Shown one piece after another: positions 45,006-53,218 of a stretch of 64,000 bases of DNA. Made by a program: the position numbers and the translations under genes. The notes below the pieces were generated by a model, which saw only the letters and a program-made list of their open reading frames with translations, did not search any database and was not told the DNA's origin. Source of the DNA: Palsa-601 sp963801185 (GTDB taxonomy: Bacteria; Actinomycetota; Acidimicrobiia; Acidimicrobiales; Bog-793); assembly GCA_963801185.1 (NCBI GenBank), contig CAWDDW010000001.1, forward strand, positions 744,001 to 808,000, read 5' to 3'. Position 1 is the stretch's first letter. Every line of letters begins with the position of its first letter.

Positions 45006-45157
45006 CCGCAGCCTCCCGGCCCCGGGCGCGTCGGAGCGACACGCCCGTTCGGAGCGGGGACGGATATTGGCGGAGAGGTTGGGTAGACCATCCGGCGCAG
45101 CGACCGAGAGGCTGCGGATGGCCCGGGAGTGAAAGTGGTCGGGAAGTAGATCATGGG

Positions 45158-45551
45158 TCACGACCCCGAATCCCTTCGGGCGTCCCACCGGCGGCGCGAC
45201 CAGAGCTCGACGCGGTCGTGCACGCCGACGAAGAGAACATCGCTCTGGAGGTCCGCGTGGGTGCGGAGATCTGCCGGAATCGCCATGCGCCCCTGCGCGT
45301 CGAGCTCGACGCGGCTCACGTGCGAGAACCACTCCCGCACGTCGTGGCGGGCAATCTGTCCTTCAGCCTCGCGACCGTGCTGCCGATTGGCCTCCTCGCC
45401 GAACTCGGCGTCGGTCCAAAGAGCGATGCAGCCGTCCTCGTGCGGGGCGAGATACCCGGAGCTTCTCGAAAAAGCCGCGGAGGCGCGCCGGGAGGATGAC
45501 CCGGCCTTTCGCGTCGAGAGAGCGGTCGTAACGACCGACGAACAGCTCCAC
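45158..45551 (-). CDS. mraZ: Transcriptional regulator MraZ, frame broken near 45458
   Basis: Start GTG 45551 (MELFVGRYDRSLDAKGRVILPARLRGFFEKL). Dropping one of two bases at plus 45458-45459 continues GYLAPHEDGCIALWT and then the second AbrB-like repeat SRVELDAQGRMAIPADLRTHADL ... VLFVGVHDRVELWSRRRWD. Two SpoVT/AbrB-type swapped-hairpin domains with conserved DAKGRV(I)LP and DAQGRMAIP are seen, as in MraZ, which forms rings and represses its own dcw operon. Span 394 nt is three times 131 plus one. First gene of the dcw operon. Confidence 0.9.
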
Positions 45552-45593
45552 TGGTGAATTCGCGACCCTTCTGCCCCTCGGGTTGGGCCAGTC

Positions 45594-45619
45594 CTCCCCT
45601 GGTCCCCACTTTCCTCCAC
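45594..45619 (-). promoter_or_regulatory. Three MraZ operator boxes, 10-bp phased
   Basis: On the minus strand GTGGAG (45619-45614), GTGGGG (45609-45604) and GGGGAG (45599-45594) recur every ten bases, matching the known MraZ box pattern (TGGGN repeated with a 10-bp period). They overlap and follow the -10 element, a position suited to autorepression. Confidence 0.75.
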
Positions 45620-45646
45620 TCTAGGTATCGCACGCTCCACCGTCAA
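45618..45646 (-). promoter_or_regulatory. Probable mraZ (dcw) promoter
   Basis: Minus-strand TTGACG (45646-45641), 17-base spacer, TAGAGT (45623-45618). The -35 is a 5/6 match and the spacing is ideal for a primary sigma factor; start of transcription is expected near 45610, within the MraZ boxes. Confidence 0.6.
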
Positions 45647-45809
45647 CCACCCCCGCGGAGTTTTTTGCCCCTGAGCGGCTACTTCGCGATCAAGCTCACG
45701 CGATGGCGATCAAATGAGCGGGCCCTGAGCGGAGTGCTCACCGTCCTGACCTGGAACGATGGCGCGAACAGGCAAGGTGGTGGAAAGTGGGGCAACCCGG
45801 CCCGAGCTG

Positions 45810-46457
45810 TCAGGGAAGAGCTGTTACGACCGCTTCGACCAGGGCCTGCGCGTCAGTCGGGACGGTTCCCGAGTGCTCGCGCAGCCAGCAGAGGGCTCGG
45901 GACCTGTCGGGCTCGTCGAGGGCAAGACAGGCGGCAAGCTCATCTGAGGTGTCCTGCAAGAGCACCATCGAGTGGAGCCAGGCGCCCGTCCGGTCCCGCC
46001 GCTGCGAGACGCCCACGACCTTGCGCCCGCCCAGTGCCACCTCACCGGCGCCCAGCCCGCCGAAGCAGAGCCGCCCCGACCACGAGGTCGCCTCGCCGCC
46101 AGGCTGACCGACCGCGACGACTCCGGGCACCACCGCCCTGATCGCCGACGCCCACACGTCCCCCAGCCAGAGGAACGACTTGCCCACGTCGTTGTGCCAC
46201 AACGGGTCCCCGGCGGGAACGAAAACGTCGGCCCACACTTGGGCTTGCGGAGCGACGAACACCGCACCGCCGCCGCTTCTTCGGCGCACGACTGTCGCAC
46301 CGAGGCGTTCGCAACGCGTCGGGTCCACGTCCGAGGCGGCCTGTGTCGATCCCAACACGACGGCGCGGTCGGTCACCTCGCACAGACGGCACGTACGCCG
46401 AGATCCCGCTCCTTTGCCCTCGGCCCGTGCCGCCGCCGTATCGCCCACCAGCTCCAC
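45810..46457 (-). CDS. Lipoate/biotin protein ligase-like protein (BPL/LPL domain)
   Basis: 215 residues from GTG 46457. The fold signature RRRSGGGAVFVAPQAQVWADVFVP and the Lys motif GGRKVVGVSQRRDRTGAWLHS correspond to the lipoyl-adenylate or biotinyl-adenylate binding core of the LplA/BirA/LipB superfamily. It is smaller than full LplA and lacks a clear accessory domain, so it may be an octanoyl- or lipoyl-transferase relative of uncertain activity. In-frame codons continue upstream to the HNH gene stop but offer no standard start. Confidence 0.72.
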   Translation of the reverse strand: MELVGDTAAARAEGKGAGSRRTCRLCEVTDRAVVLGSTQAASDVDPTRCERLGATVVRRRSGGGAVFVAPQAQVWADVFVPAGDPLWHNDVGKSFLWLGDVWASAIRAVVPGVVAVGQPGGEATSWSGRLCFGGLGAGEVALGGRKVVGVSQRRDRTGAWLHSMVLLQDTSDELAACLALDEPDRSRALCWLREHSGTVPTDAQALVEAVVTALP

Positions 46458-46535
46458 CGCGCGGCCTGAAATCGCACTCAGCTGCCAGCTCTTCTCCGCC
46501 GCCGTATCGGCGAGATGCGCGAGCTTCGAGTCTGC

Positions 46536-47054
46536 TCAGACCGCGACCGCCTGGCCGAGCACCGGCTCGACATAGGGAGCCCACTCGTCTCTGACCTCGC
46601 CGCTGGCTGCCAGCAACCACAGGCGCGATCTCGGCGCCCTCGGCTGGCGCGCCAGGTGGAACCCGGACTCCTCGAGAAGGCGGTCCTCCTTGCGCGTGTT
46701 GCACCTCCGGCAGCACGCGACGACGTTCTCCCACGAGTGGGTGCCACCTCGGCTGCGGGGGACGATGTGGTCGATGTTCTCCGCCTGCGCACCGCAGTAC
46801 TGGCACCGGTGACCATCTCTCACGAAGACGGAGCGCCGAGTGACCGCCACCCGGGTCTGATGAGGGACTCTCACGTAGTGAACGAGCCTCACGACAGAGG
46901 GTTCTGGGAAGCAGGCGGTGGCGGAGTGGAAGTCATGCCCACTCCCGTGAACGAGCACCGCCCGATCGGAGAGCACAAGCACGAGGGCCCGGCGAGCAGT
47001 CACGACAGACAGCGGCTCGAAGGAGGCATTGAGTACGAGCGCGCGACTGGTCAC
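46536..47054 (-). CDS. HNH endonuclease
   Basis: 172 residues. HNH core: VFVRDGHRCQYCGAQAENIDHIVPRSRGGTHSWENVVACCRRCNTRKEDRLLEE, with CxxC zinc knuckle pairs, catalytic His in IDHIVP, Asn in SWENVVACC. The N-terminal ALVLNASFEPLSVVTARRALVLVLSDRAVLVH is shared by a large stand-alone family common in actinobacteria and cyanobacteria, of unknown biological role. No phage or restriction gene is adjacent. Confidence 0.88.
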   Translation of the reverse strand: MTSRALVLNASFEPLSVVTARRALVLVLSDRAVLVHGSGHDFHSATACFPEPSVVRLVHYVRVPHQTRVAVTRRSVFVRDGHRCQYCGAQAENIDHIVPRSRGGTHSWENVVACCRRCNTRKEDRLLEESGFHLARQPRAPRSRLWLLAASGEVRDEWAPYVEPVLGQAVAV

Positions 47055-47115
47055 GTCAGCCCCTTTGACGCGCCCCGCGCGCTCTTAGCCTTCCCCTGTA
47101 CGGCATGTGAGGACG

Positions 47116-47382
47116 TTATCGCATGCCGTGGCGCCCTAGGCGGGTTTCTTTGCACCATTCGAGGAACGCCACGACGTCCCGGGCATCTGGCCGTGCGTCC
47201 GGATCCCCGTACGCCGTCTCCATCCGGAACGAGAGCCACGCACGAGACGGCACCGGTACCGGCGGGAGGCGCGTCCACCACCGATTCGGTGCGAGAGCGC
47301 GCAGCTGGCCGAGCGCCGGCTTCCACAAGTCCGGCCGGCGGGCGACGGCCTTCGAAGCCGGCCACCACCACGACTCGCTCAC
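47116..47382 (-). CDS. Small conserved tryptophan-rich protein
   Basis: 88 residues from GTG 47382, which overlaps the ROK gene stop as GTGA. Sequence (WWWPASKAVARRPDLW, LAPNRWWTRLPPVPVP, FRMETAYGD, DVVAFLEWCKETR) resembles a short actinobacterial family that I recall only as uncharacterised. Trp/Arg/Pro-rich, no membrane helix or signal peptide. Coupling to the ROK kinase gene suggests co-expression. Confidence 0.65.
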   Translation of the reverse strand: MSESWWWPASKAVARRPDLWKPALGQLRALAPNRWWTRLPPVPVPSRAWLSFRMETAYGDPDARPDARDVVAFLEWCKETRLGRHGMR

Positions 47383-48296
47383 TCGGCCCGGCCGAGCACG
47401 TCTTGACCGAGCGCCCTCCAGCCGACGGCAGCCGCTCCGACGAGCGGGGCGTCAGTGCCGAGGCCGACAGGGTCGATACGGGTCCCGGCGGAGAACTCCA
47501 AGCGAGCACGCTCGTCGATCTCCCGCTGCGCAGCGAGGAAGAAGGTCACCCCGTACCCCAACGCCACCGACCCACCCACGAGCACTCGTCGGAGGTCGAG
47601 CAGGTTCGCGACCGAAGCGACCGCCCGGCCGACGAGGCGGCCGGCGCGCTCCCTGACATCGGGTGGCGCTTGGGCGGCCGGCTGTCCGGTGATCGCCTCG
47701 ATCGCCGTCCCGGAGGCCTCGGCCTCGAGGCAACCGCGAGCACCGCAGCCGCACAATCGACCGTCCGGTTCCACCATCATGTGCCCGATGTGCCCGGCGT
47801 TGCCCTCGGCGCCGTCGAGCAGCCGGCCGTCGAGCACAAGGCCACCGCCGACTCCGGTCGACACGACCATCGCGAGGAAGTTGGCCTCACCCCGCGCGTT
47901 CCCGCGCCAACCCTCGGCGAGCGCCAGGGCTTTGGCGTCATTGTCGAGCGCGACCGGTATGCCGAGCTTTTCGAGCCGCGGCAGGCTCCGGACGCGATCT
48001 GCGAGCGGGAACCGCCGCCATGACCGGATGTTGACAGGGGAGACGAGCTCGCTGGCGATCGGGCCTCCGCAGCCGATACCGGTCGCTGCGAGCACCCCCC
48101 GCGCATCGGCTGCCAGCATCGCGATCTCGATCAGATCAGCAACCACCCGGAACAACGCGTCGGGATCAGTAGCCTTCGGAGTCCGCGTGCGGTCCTGCCA
48201 GAGCACCTGACCGGACCGGTCCACGAGACCGACGGCGATCTTCGTCCCGCCTATGTCGATCGCAAGGCAGAGGTGTGGAGCAGGCTCCTCAGTCAC
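47379..48296 (-). CDS. ROK-family glucokinase
   Basis: 305 residues, start GTG 48296. LAIDIGGTKIAVGLVD (ATP phosphate loop), GCGGPI, LDNDAKALALAEGWRG with catalytic Asp, VVSTGVGGGLVLDG, GNAGHIGHMMVEPDG and an intact zinc motif CGCGARGCLEAEASG. This is the pattern of bacterial ATP-glucokinases (GlkA of Streptomyces and relatives). Contrast with the degenerate zinc motif of the ROK protein at 6680. Overlaps the DUF3040 gene by eight bases. Confidence 0.88.
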   Translation of the reverse strand: MTEEPAPHLCLAIDIGGTKIAVGLVDRSGQVLWQDRTRTPKATDPDALFRVVADLIEIAMLAADARGVLAATGIGCGGPIASELVSPVNIRSWRRFPLADRVRSLPRLEKLGIPVALDNDAKALALAEGWRGNARGEANFLAMVVSTGVGGGLVLDGRLLDGAEGNAGHIGHMMVEPDGRLCGCGARGCLEAEASGTAIEAITGQPAAQAPPDVRERAGRLVGRAVASVANLLDLRRVLVGGSVALGYGVTFFLAAQREIDERARLEFSAGTRIDPVGLGTDAPLVGAAAVGWRALGQDVLGRAE

Positions 48297-48723
48297 GGTG
48301 GCCGAATCGAGAGCGCATCCTCCTGCGCATCTCCGACCACTCCTCGCCGATGCCGGCGTTCCGGGCCCCGCGCGAACCCCTCAGACCAGTCCGCTGTCGC
48401 CGCTCCGCCGTCTCGGCAGGCGCATCAGGACCTTCAGGCAGCTGTGAACGGCCGTCCGCGCTCAGGTACCCCGCGAACGCGAGCGCCGAGACGACCATGA
48501 CGAGGACCCCACACACGCCGAGAGCGAGGGAGGACCGGAAGGTACCGACGAGCAAGACGGTGCCGGCGAGGAACCCGAAGACTGACCACTTGGCACCGCG
48601 CGAGGAGTGGAACCGGTGTGAGCTGTGGCTTACCCGGTCGACGAATTCTCGATCGTGCTCGCGGAGCTTCTGCTCCATCTCCTGGAGGATTCGCTGTTCC
48701 TCCTCGGAAAGCGGCACACTCAT
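48289..48723 (-). CDS. DUF3040 domain membrane protein
   Basis: 144 residues from ATG 48723, with GGAAAGGGG just upstream. N-terminal MSVPLSEEEQRILQEMEQKLREHDREFVDRV is the hallmark of DUF3040 proteins, which have two closely spaced membrane helices (WSVFGFLAGTVLLVGTF and LALGVCGVLVMVVSALAFAGYL). Actinobacteria-specific, often encoded near dinB and the dcw cluster; function unknown. C-terminal tail is basic. Confidence 0.85.
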   Translation of the reverse strand: MSVPLSEEEQRILQEMEQKLREHDREFVDRVSHSSHRFHSSRGAKWSVFGFLAGTVLLVGTFRSSLALGVCGVLVMVVSALAFAGYLSADGRSQLPEGPDAPAETAERRQRTGLRGSRGARNAGIGEEWSEMRRRMRSRFGHRD

Positions 48724-48901
48724 CCCCTTTCCGACCGGTCGGGCTGGCCGTCGCGACCCCGGCATCCGACTCCGGAGTCCAGCTCGATCCCGATTTACAC
48801 TGCTGACGATACCTGTTCCAGTGGTGCTACGCGGTCGCGCTCGGCCGGTACCGGTCGCCAAGGGCGCGTAACCGGGCGGTGCCGGCACGAGGCCGGGCGG
48901 T

Positions 48902-50215
48902 TCAGCCCCACTGGCCGTCCCCGAGCTGCTTGACGCGCAATCCGGCGCCGCGCTCGACGACGGTGGCCGGGCCGACCGCGCGGGCCCCGTAACGAGCACG
49001 GATGGCGTCGATCGCCGCCTCCACCTCGGCGCGGGCAGGCTCGGAGGGTCGCCGCCCCGACGGGAGTCCCCCCGCATGCTCTTCCGACAGCTCGCTCAGG
49101 TCCATCAACGAGAGCTGGCGCGCACCAGCCGTCCCGAGTGGCTCGAGCGACGAGACGCTCACGCCGAGCAGCCGGACGCCTGCTCCGACGTCGACTGCCT
49201 CGAGGAGCGCCGTGGCGATCCGCGCGATCTCGACCGAGCTGAGGAGCGGGCCGCTGAGCGACTGAGACCGCGTGATTGTGGAGAAGTCGGCGAAACGCAA
49301 CTTCAAGTTGACGGTCCGGCCCGTCAGGCGGGCGGACCGCAGGCGAGCCCCGACAGAGTCCGCCAGCCGGACGACCTCGGGCTGCAAGAGCTCGTGGTCG
49401 TGACGATCGGTCGGGAAAGTCTCCTCGTGACCGACCGACTTCAGCTCGACGCCGGACTGAACGGCGCGCTCGTCACGGGCCCAGCTGAGCGCGTGCAGAT
49501 GCTGGCCGGCCGCCCTCCCGACGAGCCGCTCGAGGGCGTCGGGCTCGAGCGCCGCCAGATCGCCGATCGTGTTCACGCCGTACCTGGCAAGACGCTCGGC
49601 TGTCTTAGGCCCGACTCCCCACAGATCCCTCACCGGTCGCGGGTGGAGGAACGAGAGCTCTTCGTCCGGGAACACCACCACCACTCCCGGCCCCGGGAGC
49701 GGACCCCTCTTCGAGGCTCGCGGCTTGGCCTCGCGCGAAGCGAGCTTGGCGATCAGCTTCGAGCGCGCGACCCCGACCGAGCAGTCGAGATCGAGCGCCT
49801 CCCGCACACGGCGGCGTATGGCGTGGCCGATCGCCTCGCTGGTGCCGAAGAGGCGGTGGCTGCCGGAGACGTCGAGAAAGGCCTCGTCGAGCGCGATCGG
49901 CTCGATCGTCGGCGTGAACTCCAGAAAAACCTCGTGGAGCTGCGCGCTCACCTCGCCGTAGCGACCGTGGCGGCCACCTATGACGACAGCCGAAGGACAA
50001 CGCCGTCTCGCCTCGCCCATCGGCATCGCCGAGTGGACCCCGGTTGCCCTCGCCTCGTAAGAACAGGCCGCGACGACGCCTCGAGGGCCGGTGCCGCCCA
50101 CGATCACGGGCTTGCCGCGGAGCGACGGGTCGTCGAGAGCCTCGACCGCAGCGAAGAAACAGTCCATGTCGACGTGCAGTACGTCGAGGGGAAGGCCGCT
50201 CTGGTCGGCGGTCAC
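48902..50215 (-). CDS. dinB: DNA polymerase IV (Y family)
   Basis: 437 residues. Catalytic motifs: VLHVDMDCFFAAVEALDDP, VVAACSYEARATGVHSAMPM, PIALDEAFLDVSGSHRLFG (acidic DE pair), SVGVARSKLIAKLASREAKP and the thumb HhH DLWGVGPKTAERLARYGVNTIGDLA; then the little-finger domain. Translesion polymerase. The C-terminal 70 residues are an actinobacterial extension with QLSLMDL, which resembles a beta-clamp-binding motif (QLxLF-like). Overlaps the PIG-L gene stop (ATGA). Confidence 0.94.
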   Translation of the reverse strand: MTADQSGLPLDVLHVDMDCFFAAVEALDDPSLRGKPVIVGGTGPRGVVAACSYEARATGVHSAMPMGEARRRCPSAVVIGGRHGRYGEVSAQLHEVFLEFTPTIEPIALDEAFLDVSGSHRLFGTSEAIGHAIRRRVREALDLDCSVGVARSKLIAKLASREAKPRASKRGPLPGPGVVVVFPDEELSFLHPRPVRDLWGVGPKTAERLARYGVNTIGDLAALEPDALERLVGRAAGQHLHALSWARDERAVQSGVELKSVGHEETFPTDRHDHELLQPEVVRLADSVGARLRSARLTGRTVNLKLRFADFSTITRSQSLSGPLLSSVEIARIATALLEAVDVGAGVRLLGVSVSSLEPLGTAGARQLSLMDLSELSEEHAGGLPSGRRPSEPARAEVEAAIDAIRARYGARAVGPATVVERGAGLRVKQLGDGQWG

Positions 50216-50925
50216 GCGAGATCGATGCGCCGGAAGGCTTCCGCGAACCGCACGCCGGCTTGGCGACCCGCTTCCTCAGCACCGTCACGCAGCGCCGATG
50301 CGAACCAGTCATTCGCGTCCACGAGCTGGCTCTCGTGGCACCCTACGGCTCGCACCTTGAGCTCGATCGTCGTCGTCACGTCGACCCACGCGTTGGGCTC
50401 AAGCGACCCCGACATCAAGACGGCGGACACCTGATGAGCAGGGCCGGACTCGGGGAAATAGAGGGGTGAGGCCGCCGCCGGCGCGACCGAGTCGAGCACG
50501 GCCCAGCCGACGACCCGGTGATCACGGTGGTTGTAGTGGTGGCCGCCGAAGAACACGGCAGAGGGATCCGGGCAGACTACGACCTCCGGCCGCAGGCGGC
50601 GGATGATGCCGACAAGCGCCTCTCGCGTGGGGAGGTCGTTCTCGACCTCTCCGTCAGGGCGATCCAGATGATGGAGGGATCTAACACCGAGCAGGTCCGT
50701 CGCTCTGCGCGCCTCGTCGAAACGCCGCCTCGCGACCTCTTTCGGATCGTCGTCAGGGTTGGAGGAGCCCTTGTCCCCCGCAGCGCACAGCACGACGTGC
50801 ACCTCACAGCCGGCGCCGGCCCACTTGGCGAGCGTCCCTCCACAGGAGATGTCCGGGTCATCGGGGTGGGCGTAGATCGCCAGCACGCCATGCGGGACAT
50901 CGGTGATCAGGGTCTCGGCGGGCAC
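50212..50925 (-). CDS. PIG-L family deacetylase
   Basis: 237 residues. Zinc-binding motif AIYAHPDDPDISCGGTLAKW (AHPDD) and HHYNHRDHRVVGWAVLDSV (second His), typical for LmbE/MshB/Mca de-N-acetylases that act on N-acetylglucosaminyl groups such as in mycothiol synthesis or conjugate cleavage. Start ATG 50925, 12 bases after nrdR; overlaps dinB. Confidence 0.88.
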   Translation of the reverse strand: MPAETLITDVPHGVLAIYAHPDDPDISCGGTLAKWAGAGCEVHVVLCAAGDKGSSNPDDDPKEVARRRFDEARRATDLLGVRSLHHLDRPDGEVENDLPTREALVGIIRRLRPEVVVCPDPSAVFFGGHHYNHRDHRVVGWAVLDSVAPAAASPLYFPESGPAHQVSAVLMSGSLEPNAWVDVTTTIELKVRAVGCHESQLVDANDWFASALRDGAEEAGRQAGVRFAEAFRRIDLA

Positions 50926-50937
50926 CGTCGCTCGCCC

Positions 50938-51402
50938 CTACTCGCCCTCGGCCTGTGGCGAAGGGAGAAGACCCAGTTCCCGCGCAAAGTCCCCGACGTC
51001 CTCGAAACCCTTGTACACGCTTGCGAACCGGACCGACGAGACGTCGTCGAGCAACCGCAAACGCTCGAGCACGGCCAACCCGATCTGCTCGCTCGTGATC
51101 CGCGGGCCGGACTCCCGCATCACCTCCTCGACTTCGAGCGCGAGCCCCTGGATCTGCTCGTCGTCGACCGGCCGGTTCTTGCAAGCGGCCCGCACTCCGG
51201 CGATGACCTTCGCCCGCTCGAACGGGACACGCTGACCTGACCTCTTGAGCACCCACACGACCGCCTCGGTCGCCCGCTCGTAGGTCGTGAAACGGTGCCC
51301 GCACCCGATGCACTCGCGCCGCCGGCGTATCGCCTCGCCCTGCTCCACTTCCCTCGAATCGACGACGCGGTCCTCGACCGCTGCGCACCAAGGGCACCTC
51401 AC
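50938..51402 (-). CDS. nrdR: Transcriptional repressor NrdR
   Basis: 154 residues from GTG 51402 ((V)RCPWCAAVEDRVVDSREVEQG), chosen because NrdR proteins begin at the zinc ribbon; an ATG four codons upstream is possible. Zinc ribbon CPWC ... CIGCGHRFTTYE, then the ATP-cone domain VVWVLKRSGQRVPFERAKVIAGVRAACKNRPV. Senses ATP/dATP and represses ribonucleotide reductase genes. Downstream of the LysM gene (76 bases). Confidence 0.95.
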   Translation of the reverse strand: MRCPWCAAVEDRVVDSREVEQGEAIRRRRECIGCGHRFTTYERATEAVVWVLKRSGQRVPFERAKVIAGVRAACKNRPVDDEQIQGLALEVEEVMRESGPRITSEQIGLAVLERLRLLDDVSSVRFASVYKGFEDVGDFARELGLLPSPQAEGE

Positions 51403-51478
51403 ACTCCGACCGTACATCCGCCGGCGGCGGCACTCCGCCCGGATGGCAACCTCCGGCCCGAGAGAATGCCGGGTGGGC

Positions 51479-52298
51479 CTAGCTCGGGAGGATGAGCGGG
51501 TCACCCGGTTGGAGGGATCTGCCCCCGAGCTGAACCTCGAGCTCGTCGACGAGCGGCCTCGGATCGGCTCCCGGCTCGACCCGGCTCGCAATCGACCAGA
51601 GCGTGTCTCCGGGCTGGGCCACGTACCGGAAGCCCCCGTGAACCGGGACAGAACCGGGAATGCGATCGATCGAGACCCGGTGAGCCGAGGTCGCGACGGC
51701 TCCTATGCCGAACCATGTCCCGACGAGCACTGCGAGGGTGGCGGCGCCGGGGAGGAGGCGCCGCAACCCTCGCGGCCCGATGAGCGCCGCACCGGTCCGG
51801 GGTCGGGCGGCGGTTGCCTGGACGGCGCGGGCACGCCGTGCAGGAGAGCTCCGGACAGTTGACGTCTGGCCGTCTCGGGTCCGCACTGCGGCTCCGGGCG
51901 TCGCGGGATCGCCGACGAGGTGGTTGGCACAGGGCGTCCACGACACAAGAGCCTGGTTCGCGCGGCGCGCCGCCGTCAGGCTCGTGTGGCTTTCCAAGGC
52001 GGCGCGGCGCCGGTCTCGCAGGCTGGCGAGCTCCCCTGTCGAGCCAGGCGTCCGCGTAGGCTCTGCCGCGCAGACCATCGCGCTCCGGCTGCCCGCCCAG
52101 GTCCTCGTACTTGCGCTCGAGCCAGATTCGCTTGGAGCGCGGAGGGTAAGCGACGATCTCCTCGGCGAGCACGTTCCAACCGGGACCTGCAGTGTTGCCG
52201 ATGCTCTCCTCGTCGGTTCCGTGAACGGACAGGCCGCGAACGGCCACCGGCTCGTGGCCGGCGTCGTCGTTGAACCACTGCTCGGCTAGTGCGCCCAC
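51479..52298 (-). CDS. LysM domain membrane protein, frame broken near 52034
   Basis: GTG 52298 has a strong site (GGAGGAGG, five bases upstream). The first 87 residues (MGALAEQWFNDDAGHEP ... KRIWLERKYEDLGGQPERDGL ... ADAWLD) show coding-type third positions; dropping one G of the GGGG at plus 52033-52036 joins them to ELASLRDRRRAALESHTSL and the rest, which ends with a membrane helix (LLPGAATLAVLVGTWFGIGAVATS) and one LysM repeat YVAQPGDTLWSIASRVEPG ... LQPGDPLILPS. Span is three times 273 plus one. Divergent from lexA across LexA boxes, the place of YneA-type SOS division inhibitors; function here inferred. The two parts could instead be separate genes. Confidence 0.75.
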
Positions 52299-52344
52299 GA
52301 GTGCCTCCTCCGACCTTTTGACAGCGGGATGCGGGGTCCCGATA

Positions 52345-52433
52345 CGTACAAATGTTCGCCTTCCTCATACAAGCACGAACGCCCGTTCGGTGTCAACCCG
52401 ATTGCGAACGGGCGTTCCCCGAACGGATGTTTG
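52345..52433. promoter_or_regulatory. Cluster of four LexA (SOS) box-like sites
   Basis: Sites of the actinobacterial form CGAAC-N4-GTTCG: 52345-52358 (CGTACAAATGTTCG, one mismatch), 52376-52389 (CGAACGCCCGTTCG, perfect), 52405-52418 (CGAACGGGCGTTCC, one mismatch) and 52420-52433 (CGAACGGATGTTTG, one mismatch). They fill the divergent region between the LysM gene and lexA. Confidence 0.8.
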
Positions 52434-52489
52434 TATTCGACCTGTCGACGCAGTACCCTGTCGGAGTCCGAACACGAGAGGAGATCGGC

Positions 52490-53122
52490 ATGGCCGAGAC
52501 GACGCTCGCCGGCAAACGGCGGCTGATCCTGGAGTTCATCGCAGAGCAGATCCGCCAGCGCGGCTACCCGCCGTCGGTCCGGGAGATCGGAGAGGCGGTC
52601 GGCCTCACCTCCTCGTCCACGGTCCACGCCCACTTGCAAGTCCTGCAACGGGACGGCTACTTGCAGCGTGACCCCACCAAGCCACGGGCCATCGTCGTCA
52701 ACTTCGAGCCGAGCTCCGGCGCCGCCTTGCACGTCCGCCCCGCCGCCCATGTCCCCTTGCTCGGCGATGTCGCCGCAGGCACCGGTGTGCTCGCCCAGGA
52801 GAACGTGGAAGAGGTCCTGCCGATCCCGGAGGACTTCACCGGATCCGGTGAGCTGTTCATGTTGCGGGTCCGAGGTGACTCGATGGTGGATGCCGGCATC
52901 TTCGACCGCGATTACGTCGTCGTACGCCGGCAGCCCGAAGCCGAGCCGGGCGAGATCGTCGTCGCGGGGATCCCGGGAGAAGAGGCGACTGTCAAGACCT
53001 TCAAGCGCCGGCGCAACAAGATCGTCCTCGTCCCGTCGAACCCTCGCCTCTCCGAGACGGAGTACCTCCCCGGCGAGGTGACGATCTACGGCAAGGTCGT
53101 GACCGTGCTGCGCCGGCTCTGA
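52490..53122 (+). CDS. lexA: SOS repressor LexA
   Basis: 210 residues from ATG 52490, with GAGAGGAG six bases upstream; a longer reading to 52352 crosses the LexA boxes and is rejected. Winged-helix domain KRRLILEFIAEQIRQRGYPPSVREIGEAVGLTSSSTVHAHLQ, cleavage site Ala96-Gly97 (AAGTGV), catalytic Ser131 (RGDSMVDAGI) and Lys169 (ATVKTFKR). Self-cleaves on RecA filaments to release the SOS regulon. Autoregulation is indicated by the boxes upstream. Confidence 0.97.
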   Translation: MAETTLAGKRRLILEFIAEQIRQRGYPPSVREIGEAVGLTSSSTVHAHLQVLQRDGYLQRDPTKPRAIVVNFEPSSGAALHVRPAAHVPLLGDVAAGTGVLAQENVEEVLPIPEDFTGSGELFMLRVRGDSMVDAGIFDRDYVVVRRQPEAEPGEIVVAGIPGEEATVKTFKRRRNKIVLVPSNPRLSETEYLPGEVTIYGKVVTVLRRL

Positions 53123-53132
53123 TAGCCGACCT

Positions 53133-53170
53133 CCCCGCGTGCAAGTCATGGCTGCACGGTAAACGCGGGG
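53133..53170. terminator. Convergent terminator between lexA and the dehydrogenase gene
   Basis: Perfect 8-bp inverted repeat CCCCGCGT (53133-53140) / ACGCGGGG (53163-53170), with an inner GTGCA/TGCAC pair (53139-53143 and 53153-53157). It stands between two converging genes and could serve both. Confidence 0.6.
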
Positions 53171-53218
53171 TGTGACACTCCGTCTGAGCAGGGCCGATGC
53201 TCGGGCGAGCGGTGCCGA

